Shown: positions 42,324 to 52,625, counted from the first letter of the stretch. The stretch is DNA of 64,000 nucleotides from Gordonia hydrophobica NBRC 16057 (GCF_001592365.1 NZ_BCWU01000004.1:124001-188000), one strand, 5' to 3'. Translations and numbers: made by a program. Notes: generated by a model not told the origin, from the sequence alone.

Positions 42324-43099
42324 TGACTGCCACCATCGAAAGCAATGCCACCGGTGCTCCCCCGGTTCCGCCGGAAGCGACCATGGTCACGCTGAAGATC
42401 TACCGGTTCAACCCGGAGAACCCGGACGCGCAGGGCTTCGAGAGCTTCCGCGTCCCGGCCCTTCCCTCCGACCGTCTGCTGACGCTCCTGCTCTACACGA
42501 AGGGCTACCTGGACGGCACGCTCACGTTCCGACGCAGCTGCGCCCACGGCGTGTGCGGTTCGGACGCGGTGCGGGTCAACGGCGTCAACCGACTGGCTTG
42601 CAAGCTCCTGATGAAGGACCTGCTGCCGAAGGATTCGTCCAAGGAGATCACCATCACCATCGAGCCCATCAAGGGTCTCCCGGTGGAGAAGGATCTCGTG
42701 GTCGACATGGAACCGTTCTTCGACGCGTACCGGGCCATCAAGCCGTTCCTGATCACCGGCGCCAACCACGAGCCGAGCCGCGAGAACCTGCAGTCGCAGG
42801 CCGACCGCGCTCGCTTCGACGACACCACCAAGTGCATCCTGTGCGCTTGCTGCACCACCAGTTGCCCGGTGTTCTGGAACGAGGGTTCGTACTTCGGTCC
42901 GGCCGCGATCGTGAACGCGCACCGCTTCATCTTCGACAGCCGTGACGAGGGCGCCTCGGAGCGTCTGGACATCCTCAACGACGTCGACGGCGTGTGGCGC
43001 TGCCGGACCACCTTCAACTGCACCGACGCGTGCCCCCGCGGCATCCAGGTGACCCAGGCGATCCAGGAAGTCAAGCGCGCCTTGATGTTCGCTCGCTGA
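42323..43099 (+). CDS. sdhB: Succinate dehydrogenase iron-sulfur subunit
   Basis: 258 aa. 2Fe-2S ligands in RRSCAHGVCGSDAVRVNG and the fourth Cys in RLACK; 4Fe-4S and 3Fe-4S ligands in CILCACCTTSCPVFW and CRTTFNCTDACPRGIQV. It passes electrons from SdhA to quinone. It has a ~20-residue N-terminal extension (MTATIESNATGAPPVPPEA) that is variable in the family. Followed by a strong terminator. Confidence 0.97.
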   Translation: MTATIESNATGAPPVPPEATMVTLKIYRFNPENPDAQGFESFRVPALPSDRLLTLLLYTKGYLDGTLTFRRSCAHGVCGSDAVRVNGVNRLACKLLMKDLLPKDSSKEITITIEPIKGLPVEKDLVVDMEPFFDAYRAIKPFLITGANHEPSRENLQSQADRARFDDTTKCILCACCTTSCPVFWNEGSYFGPAAIVNAHRFIFDSRDEGASERLDILNDVDGVWRCRTTFNCTDACPRGIQVTQAIQEVKRALMFAR

Positions 43100-43122
43100 C
43101 GCAGACCTTTCTCTGCAGCCCC

Positions 43123-43158
43123 GACGCGGCCCCGGAACCTCGGTTCCGGGGCCGCGTC
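43123..43158 (+). terminator. Terminator of the sdhCDAB operon
   Basis: GACGCGGCCCCGGAACC (43123-43139) pairs perfectly with GGTTCCGGGGCCGCGTC (43142-43158), a 17-bp stem starting 23 bp after the sdhB stop. There is no U-tract, typical of this lineage. Confidence 0.85.
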
Positions 43159-43203
43159 GTCTCCTGCGCTGCGATCATCGACTGCGGCCGTTACAGTCTG
43201 GGT

Positions 43204-44427
43204 GTGACCTCACCGGCTTTCGACTGGGATGCGCTCACCGCCGCCCTCGTCGACGACATCCGCTCCGCCGTCCATGCCTTTCACGACGAGTACGACGACG
43301 AGATCTACGGGATCGCCCTCTACGCGTTCTATGCCGACGGCGAGAGCATCGCCTGGCCGATGGTCGGCGTCAGCGGTTCCACATCGGACGTCGCCGAGGA
43401 GGACGACCTCCGGTGGTCGCCGTACGACTGGGACTTCGCCTGCGATCCGTCCGATGCCGGCGACGCGTGGAGCACGAGGTTGTCGGGCTTCGCCAAACGC
43501 GATCGGGCACGGCATTGGGATGAGGTCGAGGACCGCTTCTACGCCGCCGTCATCGCCGCCTGCGCGACCGCGCGCGCAGAGTTGACAGCGAACAGTCTGA
43601 TCCCTGACTCCGCACTCGTGGTCGCCGCCGACGAGGGCGAGGAGCTGATCGCGCGCTGCGTCAGCGCCGCCGAACTGGCCGAGCACTTCCCGCATCTTCA
43701 TGCAGAAGCGGCGGAGAAGGAGCGCATCGCGACCTTGCCCGTGGCCGAGCGAATCACCGCTCTGCTCGATGCGATCGAGCACGACGACCGACCGCTGAAC
43801 TGGGAGTCGGCTCCCCCACTGCTCTACGAGGTCGCCCGCACCGATCCGGACCCGGTCCTGGACGCCCTCGTTCAGCGCCTCCTGTCGCCCGGAGAGCGCC
43901 GGTACCGCTGGGCCGACGCCATCAGCACCATCGGCATCGCGCGTCCGGATGTGATCGCAGCGCTCACCACCGTGGTCGACGACGAGGCAGGTCCCGACAA
44001 CGTCCGGGGTTGGGCCGGCAGCGCACTCTGTCGACTCGGGCGCACCGACGTCGTGGCGGACCGCTACGACCTGCTGCCCGACGGCTGGCTGCACGTGTTC
44101 GGAACGCCCTACAGCGATCCCCGCACCGGCCATCGCGCCGACTTCGCACCGCTCGAAGCCGTCCTCGACGATCATCCGGACCTCGACGCCGAGCTCGAGA
44201 TGCGGATCAACCATCGGGTCGCCGAGATCGACGTCGACCCCTACTTCGCAGCGCTGGAGTCGACGTGGCCGTCGATTCGGAGTCATGCGGCGTGGTCGCT
44301 GGTGCACACCAGCCTGGATGACGCCGATCGTGCACGGTTCGCAGCCGCCCTCGACTCCTTCGTCGACGATCCCGCACTCGCCGAACACGTCGACGTCCTC
44401 CGCGACGTCTTCGACCGTTCGGCGTAG
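43204..44427 (+). CDS. DUF4303-like protein with helical C-terminal repeats
   Basis: 407 aa. N-terminal ~130 residues (FHDEYDDEIYGIALYAFYADGESIAWPMVG... WSPYDWDFACDP) match the DUF4303 pattern seen in immunity-like proteins of polymorphic toxin loci. The C-terminal half has HEAT-like helical units (LDALVQRLLSPGERRYRWADAISTIGIARPDVIAALTTVVDDEAG). No catalytic motif. GTG 43204 is seven bases after a TACAGT -10 hexamer, so leaderless. No toxin gene is adjacent, so an immunity role is only a guess. Confidence 0.7.
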   Translation: MTSPAFDWDALTAALVDDIRSAVHAFHDEYDDEIYGIALYAFYADGESIAWPMVGVSGSTSDVAEEDDLRWSPYDWDFACDPSDAGDAWSTRLSGFAKRDRARHWDEVEDRFYAAVIAACATARAELTANSLIPDSALVVAADEGEELIARCVSAAELAEHFPHLHAEAAEKERIATLPVAERITALLDAIEHDDRPLNWESAPPLLYEVARTDPDPVLDALVQRLLSPGERRYRWADAISTIGIARPDVIAALTTVVDDEAGPDNVRGWAGSALCRLGRTDVVADRYDLLPDGWLHVFGTPYSDPRTGHRADFAPLEAVLDDHPDLDAELEMRINHRVAEIDVDPYFAALESTWPSIRSHAAWSLVHTSLDDADRARFAAALDSFVDDPALAEHVDVLRDVFDRSA

Positions 44428-44526
44428 TCCCCCGCGGTCTGGGGCCGCACAGTCTCCGCTCGACTCGAGATCTTCGCGATCCGGATTTTCGGTACGCGAT
44501 AGCACTCGCGGTAGGGTGACCCCGAC

Positions 44527-45792
44527 ATGTCCAGATCACTCTTGGTGCGCACCGTGGCGCTGCTCTCGGCTCTCGCCCTGATCGCCGCGCTCGCCGCCCC
44601 CGCCGCCGCCTACCCCGGCGACCCCGGTGTCGCATCCACGACCGCTCCGCTGCCGACACCGAACACCGACGCCTGCCCGCACCGGACGGGGACACCGCCT
44701 GCGGTCGACGCCTCGGAAGTCGTCGCTCCAGGCGAGACGACGCCCACGTCGCTCCCGGTACCGACGCCGCCCGTCGGAGGCGAGCGTCTCGGCGAGTGCG
44801 GTGTGGTCCACCGGCCCGACGCCGGCCCGCTGCCCGACCGACTCAACTCCGCGGGCTGGCTGATCGCCGACATGGACAGCGGGCGGATCATCGCCGCCAA
44901 GGACCCGCACGGCCGGTACCGCCCGGCATCGACCATCAAGGTGCTCTTGGCGATCGTCGCCCTCGACGAACTCGATCTGACCGATCCCGTGGAAGCCACG
45001 CCGAACGACTGGTCCATGGAGGGCGACTCGTGCGGCATGGGTCCGGGCGGGAAGTACACCGTCCGCGATCTGCTGTCCGGGCTGCTCGTCGTGTCCGGCA
45101 ACGACTGCGCCAACGCCCTCGCACGATTGCTCGGCGGTTACGACGAGACGCTGGCGAAGATGAACCACAAGGCCGCCGAGATCGGTGCGACAGACACGCG
45201 CGCGGCCTCGCCGTCCGGCCTCGACGCTCCCGGCATGTCCACGTCGCCGTACGATCTGGCGGCCATCTTTCGCACCGCCATGCAGAATCAGACCTTCCGC
45301 GAGATGATCGCGATGAAGACCTACACGTTCCCCGGTTACCCGAAGCGCACGGACGTTCCCGGCGACGAGGACCATCCCGCCTGGACGATGGGGACGTCCA
45401 ACTCCCTGTTGCGTGACGACTGGCCCGGTTCGCTCGGTGGTAAGACCGGCTATACCGACGACGCCCTCAAGACCTTCGTCGGCGCCACCGAACGCGACGG
45501 TCGCACCATCGTCATCGTCCAGATGTACGGCCTCAACGAAGCCGACAACCTGTACTTCGCACAGGCCGAGAGAATGTTCGAGTACGGCTTCGCGGCACCG
45601 GAATCGGTGGCCGTGGGCAGCTTGGAGCCGACCGACCGCGTCGACCCGGAGACCGGCGAGATCCACCGCGCCCAGACGCATTCCGACGACGCCTCCGCGT
45701 GGTCGGTGTGGACCGTCAGTCTGCTCGGCTTCGCCGCGGCGTGCCTGCTCGTCGCCGCTGTGCTGTGGCGGCGCCGACGACGGTCTCGGTGA
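44527..45792 (+). CDS. dacB: D-alanyl-D-alanine carboxypeptidase (penicillin-binding protein)
   Basis: 421 aa. Signal peptide (1-28), then a Thr/Pro-rich stretch to about 95, S11 peptidase domain with PASTIKVLLA (SxxK), VSGNDCANALARLLG (SxN) and SLGGKTGYTDDA (KTG), and a C-terminal transmembrane helix (about 395-415) ending in arginines. It trims the terminal D-Ala of peptidoglycan stem peptides on the outer side of the membrane. Gene order fits M. tuberculosis dacB1 (Rv3330). Confidence 0.93.
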   Translation: MSRSLLVRTVALLSALALIAALAAPAAAYPGDPGVASTTAPLPTPNTDACPHRTGTPPAVDASEVVAPGETTPTSLPVPTPPVGGERLGECGVVHRPDAGPLPDRLNSAGWLIADMDSGRIIAAKDPHGRYRPASTIKVLLAIVALDELDLTDPVEATPNDWSMEGDSCGMGPGGKYTVRDLLSGLLVVSGNDCANALARLLGGYDETLAKMNHKAAEIGATDTRAASPSGLDAPGMSTSPYDLAAIFRTAMQNQTFREMIAMKTYTFPGYPKRTDVPGDEDHPAWTMGTSNSLLRDDWPGSLGGKTGYTDDALKTFVGATERDGRTIVIVQMYGLNEADNLYFAQAERMFEYGFAAPESVAVGSLEPTDRVDPETGEIHRAQTHSDDASAWSVWTVSLLGFAAACLLVAAVLWRRRRRSR

Positions 45793-45807
45793 GCTCCGAG
45801 CCGTCCG

Positions 45808-46869
45808 TCAGCGGTCGCCGCGGCCCAGCCAGCCGGCCAACCCGGCCGCGGCGGCGCCGACGCCTGCGGCGGCGATCAGCCTGCGCGCCTGCTTGTCCGG
45901 CTCCGCCTCGTAGACGGGCGCCAGCAGCACCGTCTTGGGCTCCGGCTCGGTCTGTTCCTCGAGTTCGTCGACGATCAGGTACGCCTCGTTCTTCGGTGCC
46001 GACGCACTCCACGCCGCCGCGTACAGCACGATCCGTGAGGCCAGGTAGGCGAAGACGAGCAGACCGATGATCGGGCCGAAGGCTGCGCCGGCCGGACTGC
46101 CCATCACCGACTTGAGGTAGATGCCGCCGACGGACTTGAGCACCTGGAAGATCACCGCGGTCCCCAACGCCGCCCAGACCACCGCGCGGATCGGAATCGT
46201 GCATCGCGGCAGCACCGAGAGCACCACGATGAACAGGCCCCAGGTGGCCACGAGACTGATCACGATGGTCGCGACCTGCAGGAACGCGAGCGTCATCCCG
46301 TTCTCGGGGATCGCGAGAAGCTCCATGACGCGTGGTCCGATCGCACTGGACGTCAGCACCGACAGCGCGATCGTCGCGGCGAAGACCAGCCCCATGGCGA
46401 CGAAGATCCCGAGGTCGTAGACCTTCGCCAGAATCGCATTGTTCTTGACGCGGCCACCCCACATCTCGGTGAGTCCGTTGCGCATCAAACCCATCCAGCC
46501 GATGCCCGCCAGCGCCGCCGACACCAGGCCGATGACGCCGACGGTGCGGCGCGATTGGATCGCCGAATCGATGACCGAGTTCAACTGCTCCCCCAGCGAG
46601 CCCGGGATGTTCTCCACGACGGCATCGGTGATCTCGGTCAGCAGATTGGGATTCCACACCAGGACGAACGCGGCGATCGCGAACGACACCATGAGGATCG
46701 GAACCAACGACAGGAATCCGATGAAACTGATGGCCGCCGCGTAGGCGTTGCCGCGGCGCTGGTTGTACCACTCCATCATCGCCAGCACATGCCTGAGCAG
46801 CGCCGACCGCTCGAGCATCTGCTCCCACAGGGCCTTCAGCCGCCCGACGATCTCCTTGATGCGATCCAT
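45808..46869 (-). CDS. YihY/BrkB-family inner-membrane protein
   Basis: 353 aa. Pattern: MLAMMEWYNQRRGNAYAAAISFIGFLSLVPILMVSFAIA, then five further hydrophobic helices; C-terminal tail has acidic EELEEQTEPEPK and a final Ala/Gly-rich helix-like segment. The family was once mis-called ribonuclease BN; its role is not settled. ATG follows GGAGGGG. It lies 36 bp after the trpS stop on the same strand, so co-transcribed, as in mycobacteria (Rv3335c). Confidence 0.88.
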   Translation of the reverse strand: MDRIKEIVGRLKALWEQMLERSALLRHVLAMMEWYNQRRGNAYAAAISFIGFLSLVPILMVSFAIAAFVLVWNPNLLTEITDAVVENIPGSLGEQLNSVIDSAIQSRRTVGVIGLVSAALAGIGWMGLMRNGLTEMWGGRVKNNAILAKVYDLGIFVAMGLVFAATIALSVLTSSAIGPRVMELLAIPENGMTLAFLQVATIVISLVATWGLFIVVLSVLPRCTIPIRAVVWAALGTAVIFQVLKSVGGIYLKSVMGSPAGAAFGPIIGLLVFAYLASRIVLYAAAWSASAPKNEAYLIVDELEEQTEPEPKTVLLAPVYEAEPDKQARRLIAAAGVGAAAAGLAGWLGRGDR

Positions 46870-46905
46870 TGTTCCCCTCCGATGTTCGCGTCGAGGCCGG
46901 GCGGG

Positions 46906-48030
<1,125 letters not shown>

Positions 48031-48084
48031 TTAAAAAGGTACAAGAACTAAGGTATTAATCACTGAAAGTGAAGGAGCGATGCG

Positions 48085-48174
48085 TTGAAGGCCGCCAGTT
48101 GTGCTGGGCTGTTCCAACTGACAACGGGGGAACGCGTCACCGTTCTCGCCGACGTGGAGCCACCCGACAACTAG
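48085..48174 (+). CDS. Candidate 29-aa leader peptide upstream of the symporter
   Basis: A TTG-initiated frame with GGAG seven bases upstream (48074-48077), beginning MKAASCAGLFQLTTGERVTV and ending VEPPDN followed by TAG. It lies 68 bp before the symporter start, downstream of an AT-rich stretch (48020-48065) that probably holds the promoter. No sequence family recognised. It could be an upstream regulatory ORF, a small membrane-associated peptide or chance. Confidence 0.35.
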   Translation: MKAASCAGLFQLTTGERVTVLADVEPPDN

Positions 48175-48242
48175 CTGAATTTCTCTGACCTCAACAGCGG
48201 ACGTCGACCGATGTCCACTTCTAGGAAAGTGAATTCACCGCA

Positions 48243-49982
48243 ATGGAACTTCAACAACTATCGAGTCCGATAGTCGTTCTTCTCTTCCTCGCCTTCTTCG
48301 GCACCAGCCTCTTCATCGCGCTGCGAATCAGCAAGAAGACCGAGAACGCCGACAGCTACATGACCGCAGGCGGGAAGATCGGTTTCGGAATATCGTCCGC
48401 TTCGATGACCGCGACGTGGATCTGGGCGGCGTCGATGTACGCCTCGGCGACGTCAGGCTTCACCTACGGTCTGTCCGGCCCCATCCACTACGGCCTGTGG
48501 GGCGCCCTGATGATCCTCCTGATCTATCCGTTCGGGCGGCGCATCCGCAAGGTCGCGCCCCGCGCGCACACGATCGCCGAAGTGATGTTCGCTCGACACG
48601 GCCGCTCCAGCCAACTGCTGCTCGCGGGCTCGAACATCCTCGGCAGCGTCATCAGCCTCACCGCCAACCTGATCGCGGGCGGCGCGCTGATCGACATGCT
48701 GTCCCCGTTCAGCTTCACCCAGGGCATCATCGCCATCGCCGGCGGCATCCTGCTGTACACCCTGTGGTCGGGATTCCGCGCCTCCGTGCTGACCGACTTC
48801 GTCCAGGTGGTGTTCATGCTGGGCGCGGTCGTCATCATCATTCCGGTGGTGTTCTTCGCCGCAGGCGGTCCCGAGTTGTTCACCGCGGGCGCCGATAATC
48901 TTACCGGCGAACAGAAGAACTTCTTCTCGTCCGACGCCTTCTTCAATCAGGGCGCGCCGTACATCGCGGCCGTACTCGCCTATGCGATCGGTAATCAGAC
49001 CATCGCGCAACGACTTTTCGCAGTTCGCGAAGACTTGATCAAGAAGACATTCGTCACCGCGACCGTCGGCTACGGTTCGACGATCATCGGGATCGGCATG
49101 CTGGGCGTGATCGCGCTGTATGCGGGCATCTCCCCGCTGGACGGCGACGTCAATAATCTGATTCCGCAGATGGCGGCGAGCTATCTGAGTCCGGCGCTGT
49201 TGGCGCTGTTCTTCATCATGATCATCGGCTCGCTGTCGTCGACGGCCGACGCCGACCTGACGGCCCTGGCGTCGATCATGATGGCCGACGTGTACGGCCA
49301 GCAAGTGGGTCGACGCAAGGCCGATCCCGCGAAGATGGTGCTGATCGGCCGCATCACGATGATCATCGCGATCTCCGCCGCCCTCTACTTCGCGGGCTCG
49401 GATCTCAACATCCTCGACATGCTGGTGTTCGTCGGCGCACTGTGGGGCGCCCTCGTCTTTCCGGTCATCGCGAGCTTCTACTGGGACCGCGTCACCAACG
49501 TCGCGTTCAGCGTCGCGGTCGTGTCGGCACTGGCCGTATTCATCCCCGTGCGGTTCTCCTGGATCGACATGTCCGGCGCCGTCGCCATCGGCTTCGACAT
49601 CCTCTCGACGATCGGCATCGGCGTCGTCTTCGGTCTGATGACCTTCGGATTCCTCGGCAAACGCCCGGCTCTCACCGTCGGCGTCGTCACCGCAGTGGGC
49701 TCGGCGCCGTGGACCATCGGCATGCTGCACGAGTACGCGGTGCTGTCGGGCAGTCTGGTCTCGTACGCGGTCAGCACCATCGTGTGCGTCGCGTTGACGA
49801 TGCTGAACCGCGGTCCGCGATTCGACTTCGCGCGCGTCGCCGAGACGACCGGCGACTTCGACGATCGTGACCTGTCCGGTCCCGCATCGAGAGAGATCCC
49901 CATCGCACTGAACGACGACGAACCGGTCTCTGCGACGTCGCGCCGCACCACGACCAACCACCTCGAGGAGGACAACCGATGA
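48243..49982 (+). CDS. Sodium:solute symporter family transporter
   Basis: 579 aa with about 13 hydrophobic helices. SSS features: DSYMTAGGKIGFGISSASMTATWIWAASMYASATSGFTYG and GSLSSTADADLTALASIMMADVYG. The pattern is closer to urea/ polyol-type (DUR3-like) than to PutP, but substrate is not assignable. The C-terminal ~70 residues are polar and acidic (cytoplasmic tail). Its stop overlaps the start of a 43-aa protein (ATGA), a likely subunit. ATG 48243. Confidence 0.9.
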   Translation: MELQQLSSPIVVLLFLAFFGTSLFIALRISKKTENADSYMTAGGKIGFGISSASMTATWIWAASMYASATSGFTYGLSGPIHYGLWGALMILLIYPFGRRIRKVAPRAHTIAEVMFARHGRSSQLLLAGSNILGSVISLTANLIAGGALIDMLSPFSFTQGIIAIAGGILLYTLWSGFRASVLTDFVQVVFMLGAVVIIIPVVFFAAGGPELFTAGADNLTGEQKNFFSSDAFFNQGAPYIAAVLAYAIGNQTIAQRLFAVREDLIKKTFVTATVGYGSTIIGIGMLGVIALYAGISPLDGDVNNLIPQMAASYLSPALLALFFIMIIGSLSSTADADLTALASIMMADVYGQQVGRRKADPAKMVLIGRITMIIAISAALYFAGSDLNILDMLVFVGALWGALVFPVIASFYWDRVTNVAFSVAVVSALAVFIPVRFSWIDMSGAVAIGFDILSTIGIGVVFGLMTFGFLGKRPALTVGVVTAVGSAPWTIGMLHEYAVLSGSLVSYAVSTIVCVALTMLNRGPRFDFARVAETTGDFDDRDLSGPASREIPIALNDDEPVSATSRRTTTNHLEEDNR

Positions 49983-50110
49983 CGACCTTCTGGCTGACCG
50001 TGTACGTCTTGATCTGGCCGGTGATCACCGCAGGCACCCTCGGACTGATCGTGCGCGCCTTCTACCGCGAATGGAAGCAGTCGCGCGACGAGGGCCGCGA
50101 GATGATCTAG
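49979..50110 (+). CDS. Putative transporter small subunit, 43 aa
   Basis: A single-helix protein: MTTFWLTVYVLIWPVITAG then GLIVRAFYREWKQSRDEGRE, with the helix at about 5-27 and a charged cytoplasmic tail. It overlaps the symporter gene by four bases (ATGA). I recall a family of such short proteins named 'putative transporter small subunit' next to SSS symporters; the pattern (VLIWPVI...RAFxREW) fits. Likely needed for stability or function of the large subunit. Confidence 0.78.
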   Translation: MTTFWLTVYVLIWPVITAGTLGLIVRAFYREWKQSRDEGREMI

Positions 50111-50128
50111 CCAGGCGAATCATCCACT

Positions 50129-50173
50129 GACGCCGTCGGCCCGCGCTCTGATCGAGTGCGGGCCGACGGCGTC
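50129..50173. terminator. Bidirectional terminator between the symporter operon and xthA
   Basis: GACGCCGTCGGCCCGC (50129-50144) pairs perfectly with GCGGGCCGACGGCGTC (50158-50173) across a 13-base loop. It lies between the stop at 50110 and the convergent stop at 50182. Confidence 0.82.
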
Positions 50174-50181
50174 GGATCGGA

Positions 50182-51045
50182 TCAGCCGAACTGAGCCGTC
50201 ACCGGCGCGTGGTCGGACCAGCGCAGGTTGTAGGCGTCAGCGCGGTCGACCCAGGTCCGCTGTACGCGGCGAGCCAGCGACGGGGTCGTGAGGTGGTAGT
50301 CGATGCGCCAGCCGGCGTCGTTGTCGAACGCCTTGCCGCGCCACGACCACCAGGCGTACGGACCGGCGACGTCTCCGTGGTGTTCGCGTGCGACGTCGAC
50401 CCAGCCGGCGCTGAGCAGCTCGGCGACCCACTCGCGCTCGTGCGGCAGGAACCCGGCGTTCTTGAGGTTGCCCTTCCAGTTCTTGATGTCCCGCTCGTCG
50501 GGGGCGATGTTCCAGTCGCCTGCGACCACCGCCAGCCCATCGTTCGCGAGCAGTTTGTCCAGGTACGGACGGAAGGCCTCGAGGAACCGGAGCTTCTCGT
50601 GATACTTCTCCACGTCCTTCTCGTTCTCGGTGAGCGCGGCGCCGGTCGGCAGGTACAGACTGGCGACCGTGATCAGGTCACCCGCGTTCTCGAAGTCGGC
50701 CTCGATGTAGCGCCCGGCGGCGTCGAACTCGGCGCTCCCGAAGCCCACGCGGACGGCACTCGGCTCACGTCGCGACAGGATGCCGACGCCTGCCCGACCC
50801 TTGACGTCGGACTCGGCGTGCGCCAGGTGCCAGCCCGCGTCGAGCGCAGGCTGCAGTGCCTTCCGCGCGATGGCGTCGGTCGCTCGAACCTCCTGCATCA
50901 GGACGACGTCCGGCATCGTCGCCTCCAACCACGGCAGCATGCCGAGGTTCTCCTCGGAGCGGTGCTTGACCGCGGCACGGATGCCGTTGACGTTGACGGA
51001 GGTGACAGCGAAGGAGGAGCCGGTGGCGGAGTCTGAGGTGGTCAC
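50182..51045 (-). CDS. xthA: Exodeoxyribonuclease III / AP endonuclease
   Basis: 287 aa. EEP-fold motifs: FAVTSVNVNGIRAA, VVLMQEVRATD (metal Glu), GVGILSRREP, VVAGDWNIAPDERDIKNW, WWSWRGKAFDNDAGWRIDYHL and DHAPVTAQF (catalytic Asp-His). It cuts abasic sites and degrades DNA 3' ends. The GTG start at 51045 overlaps the stop of the MFS gene (GTGA), so translation is coupled, an odd pairing by function. Confidence 0.94.
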   Translation of the reverse strand: MTTSDSATGSSFAVTSVNVNGIRAAVKHRSEENLGMLPWLEATMPDVVLMQEVRATDAIARKALQPALDAGWHLAHAESDVKGRAGVGILSRREPSAVRVGFGSAEFDAAGRYIEADFENAGDLITVASLYLPTGAALTENEKDVEKYHEKLRFLEAFRPYLDKLLANDGLAVVAGDWNIAPDERDIKNWKGNLKNAGFLPHEREWVAELLSAGWVDVAREHHGDVAGPYAWWSWRGKAFDNDAGWRIDYHLTTPSLARRVQRTWVDRADAYNLRWSDHAPVTAQFG

Positions 51046-52400
51046 GAGAGCTCACTGTATCGGTCGGTTCCGACAGCGACCGCTTCCTCCCGTTCGGCGG
51101 GCGCGACGCCCGACCTGCGCGCGGCGAGCACGGCGATCACCAGGACCACGACACCGCCCACGGCGAGCCCGGCGCCGGCGATCGACGGCGCCCGGTATCC
51201 CAGGCCTTGCGCGATCACGATGCCGCCGAGCCAGGCGCCGAGTGCGTTGGCCACGTTGAGCGCGGAGTGATTCAGCGCCGCCGCGATGGTCTGTGCGTCG
51301 TGCGCGACGTCCATCAGGCGGGTCTGCAGTCCGGGGATCGCCGTCGATCCGGAGCATCCGACGAAGAAGGTGACGATCACGGCGGGCCAGCCGGTCGAGA
51401 CGAGCAGCGCGAACAGCAGAAGTGTCGCTGCGGCGGCCGCCATGCCGATCCCGATCGCTCGATCACCCAGCGAGTCGGCCATCCGTCCGCCGACGTAGTT
51501 GCCGGTCACCATGCCCGCGCCGAACAGCATCAAGGCGATCGGCACGGCGCTCTCGGACAATCCGCCGAGTGAGGTGAGCGCGGTGTTCAAGTAGGTGTAG
51601 AACGCGAAGAACCCGCCGAAGCCCACCGTGCCGACCAGCAGCGTCAGCCAGATCTGGCCGCGGCGCAGACCGCCGAGTTCTGCCTCCGGCGACGACGTCG
51701 GCATGCTCTGCAGGTCCGGGAGGACCCGCCACAGCGATGCCACGGTCAGCACGCCGATCACCACGACCAGCGCCAGCGCCGACCGCCAGCCCAGGGCCTG
51801 CCCCAGCCAGGTGGCCGCCGGAACGCCTGCGACGTTGGCGACCGACAGGCCCATCATCACCTTGCCGACGGCGCTCGCCCGCTTTCCCGGTCCCGCGAGG
51901 TGGGCGGCGACCAGCGCCGCGACGCCGAAGTAGGCTCCGTGCGGCAGCCCTGCGACGAACCGTGCCGCCATCAGCGTCCCGTAGCTCTGTGCGGCGATGC
52001 TCAACGCGTTGCCGACGGTGAACGCCACCATCAGGCCGATCAACAGCGCGCGCCGCGAGACGCGTGCGGCCAGCACGGCGATCACCGGGGCTCCCACGAC
52101 CACGCCGAGGGCGTAGGCGGAGATCAGGTGCCCGGCGACCGGCTCGGTGATCCCCAGGTCGGCGGCGATGTTCGGCAGCAGGCCCATCGCGACGAACTCA
52201 GTGGTGCCGATCCCGAAACCACCGAGAGCGAGCGCCAGAATCACCCAGCCGACGCGGGTCGTCGATCGGCGGGCGGATGCGGTGGTTTCGACATCGGTAC
52301 TCACCCGAGGCGCAACGGCCGCCGTCGCCGGAACATTCCCACCGCGAATGGTGACGTCAGCCACGCCGCGCGGGCGGCAGCTGATCAGCGTCCGATCCAC
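51042..52400 (-). CDS. MFS transporter, DHA1 type (12 TM)
   Basis: Up to 452 aa. Twelve hydrophobic helices: TTRVGWVILALALGGFGIGTTEFVAMGLLPNIAADLGITEPVAGHLISAYALGVVVGAPVIAVLAARVSRRALLIGL holds TM1-2 and the conserved inter-helix loop; GxxxG motif C is at VAGVPAATWLGQ. DHA1 exporters (AraJ/YdhP-like) pump drugs or sugars by proton antiport. The N-terminal ~45 residues are polar and variable; starts at GTG 52400, 52364 or 52304 are possible. Translationally coupled to xthA. Confidence 0.88.
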   Translation of the reverse strand: MDRTLISCRPRGVADVTIRGGNVPATAAVAPRVSTDVETTASARRSTTRVGWVILALALGGFGIGTTEFVAMGLLPNIAADLGITEPVAGHLISAYALGVVVGAPVIAVLAARVSRRALLIGLMVAFTVGNALSIAAQSYGTLMAARFVAGLPHGAYFGVAALVAAHLAGPGKRASAVGKVMMGLSVANVAGVPAATWLGQALGWRSALALVVVIGVLTVASLWRVLPDLQSMPTSSPEAELGGLRRGQIWLTLLVGTVGFGGFFAFYTYLNTALTSLGGLSESAVPIALMLFGAGMVTGNYVGGRMADSLGDRAIGIGMAAAAATLLLFALLVSTGWPAVIVTFFVGCSGSTAIPGLQTRLMDVAHDAQTIAAALNHSALNVANALGAWLGGIVIAQGLGYRAPSIAGAGLAVGGVVVLVIAVLAARRSGVAPAEREEAVAVGTDRYSELS

Positions 52401-52496
52401 ATGCTTTTACCACAGAACCGATCTATAAAACAGAGTTAAACGCACTGTCAGTAAAGCCATTTCGGTCCCCGATTCGTGTTGATATATCCTCAGCAA

Positions 52497-52625
52497 CAGG
52501 TCATGAGTGTCAGTGACAGCCCCGGCTTGCTGACCGGCAACCCTCCACCGCGGTGGGGTGCTCCGGGTGATGACCTGGCTGGGACATACTCGTCACAGCA
52601 AGCGCGGGTCCGATGGTCGGACCCT
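52497..52625 (+). promoter_or_regulatory. SAM-IV riboswitch upstream of metY
   Basis: The leader holds GGTCATGAGTG (52499), CAGCCCCGGCTTGCTGACCGG, CAACCCTCCACCGCGGTGGG, GTGCTCCGGGTGATGACC, with the outer stem GGTCAT (52499-52504) pairing ATGACC (52570-52575), followed by a pseudoknot-size tail. This is the core I know from mycobacterial SAM-IV leaders before metC/metY. S-adenosylmethionine binding should turn down the downstream genes. An open frame at 52476-52667 lies across it and is rejected as coding. Confidence 0.87.
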
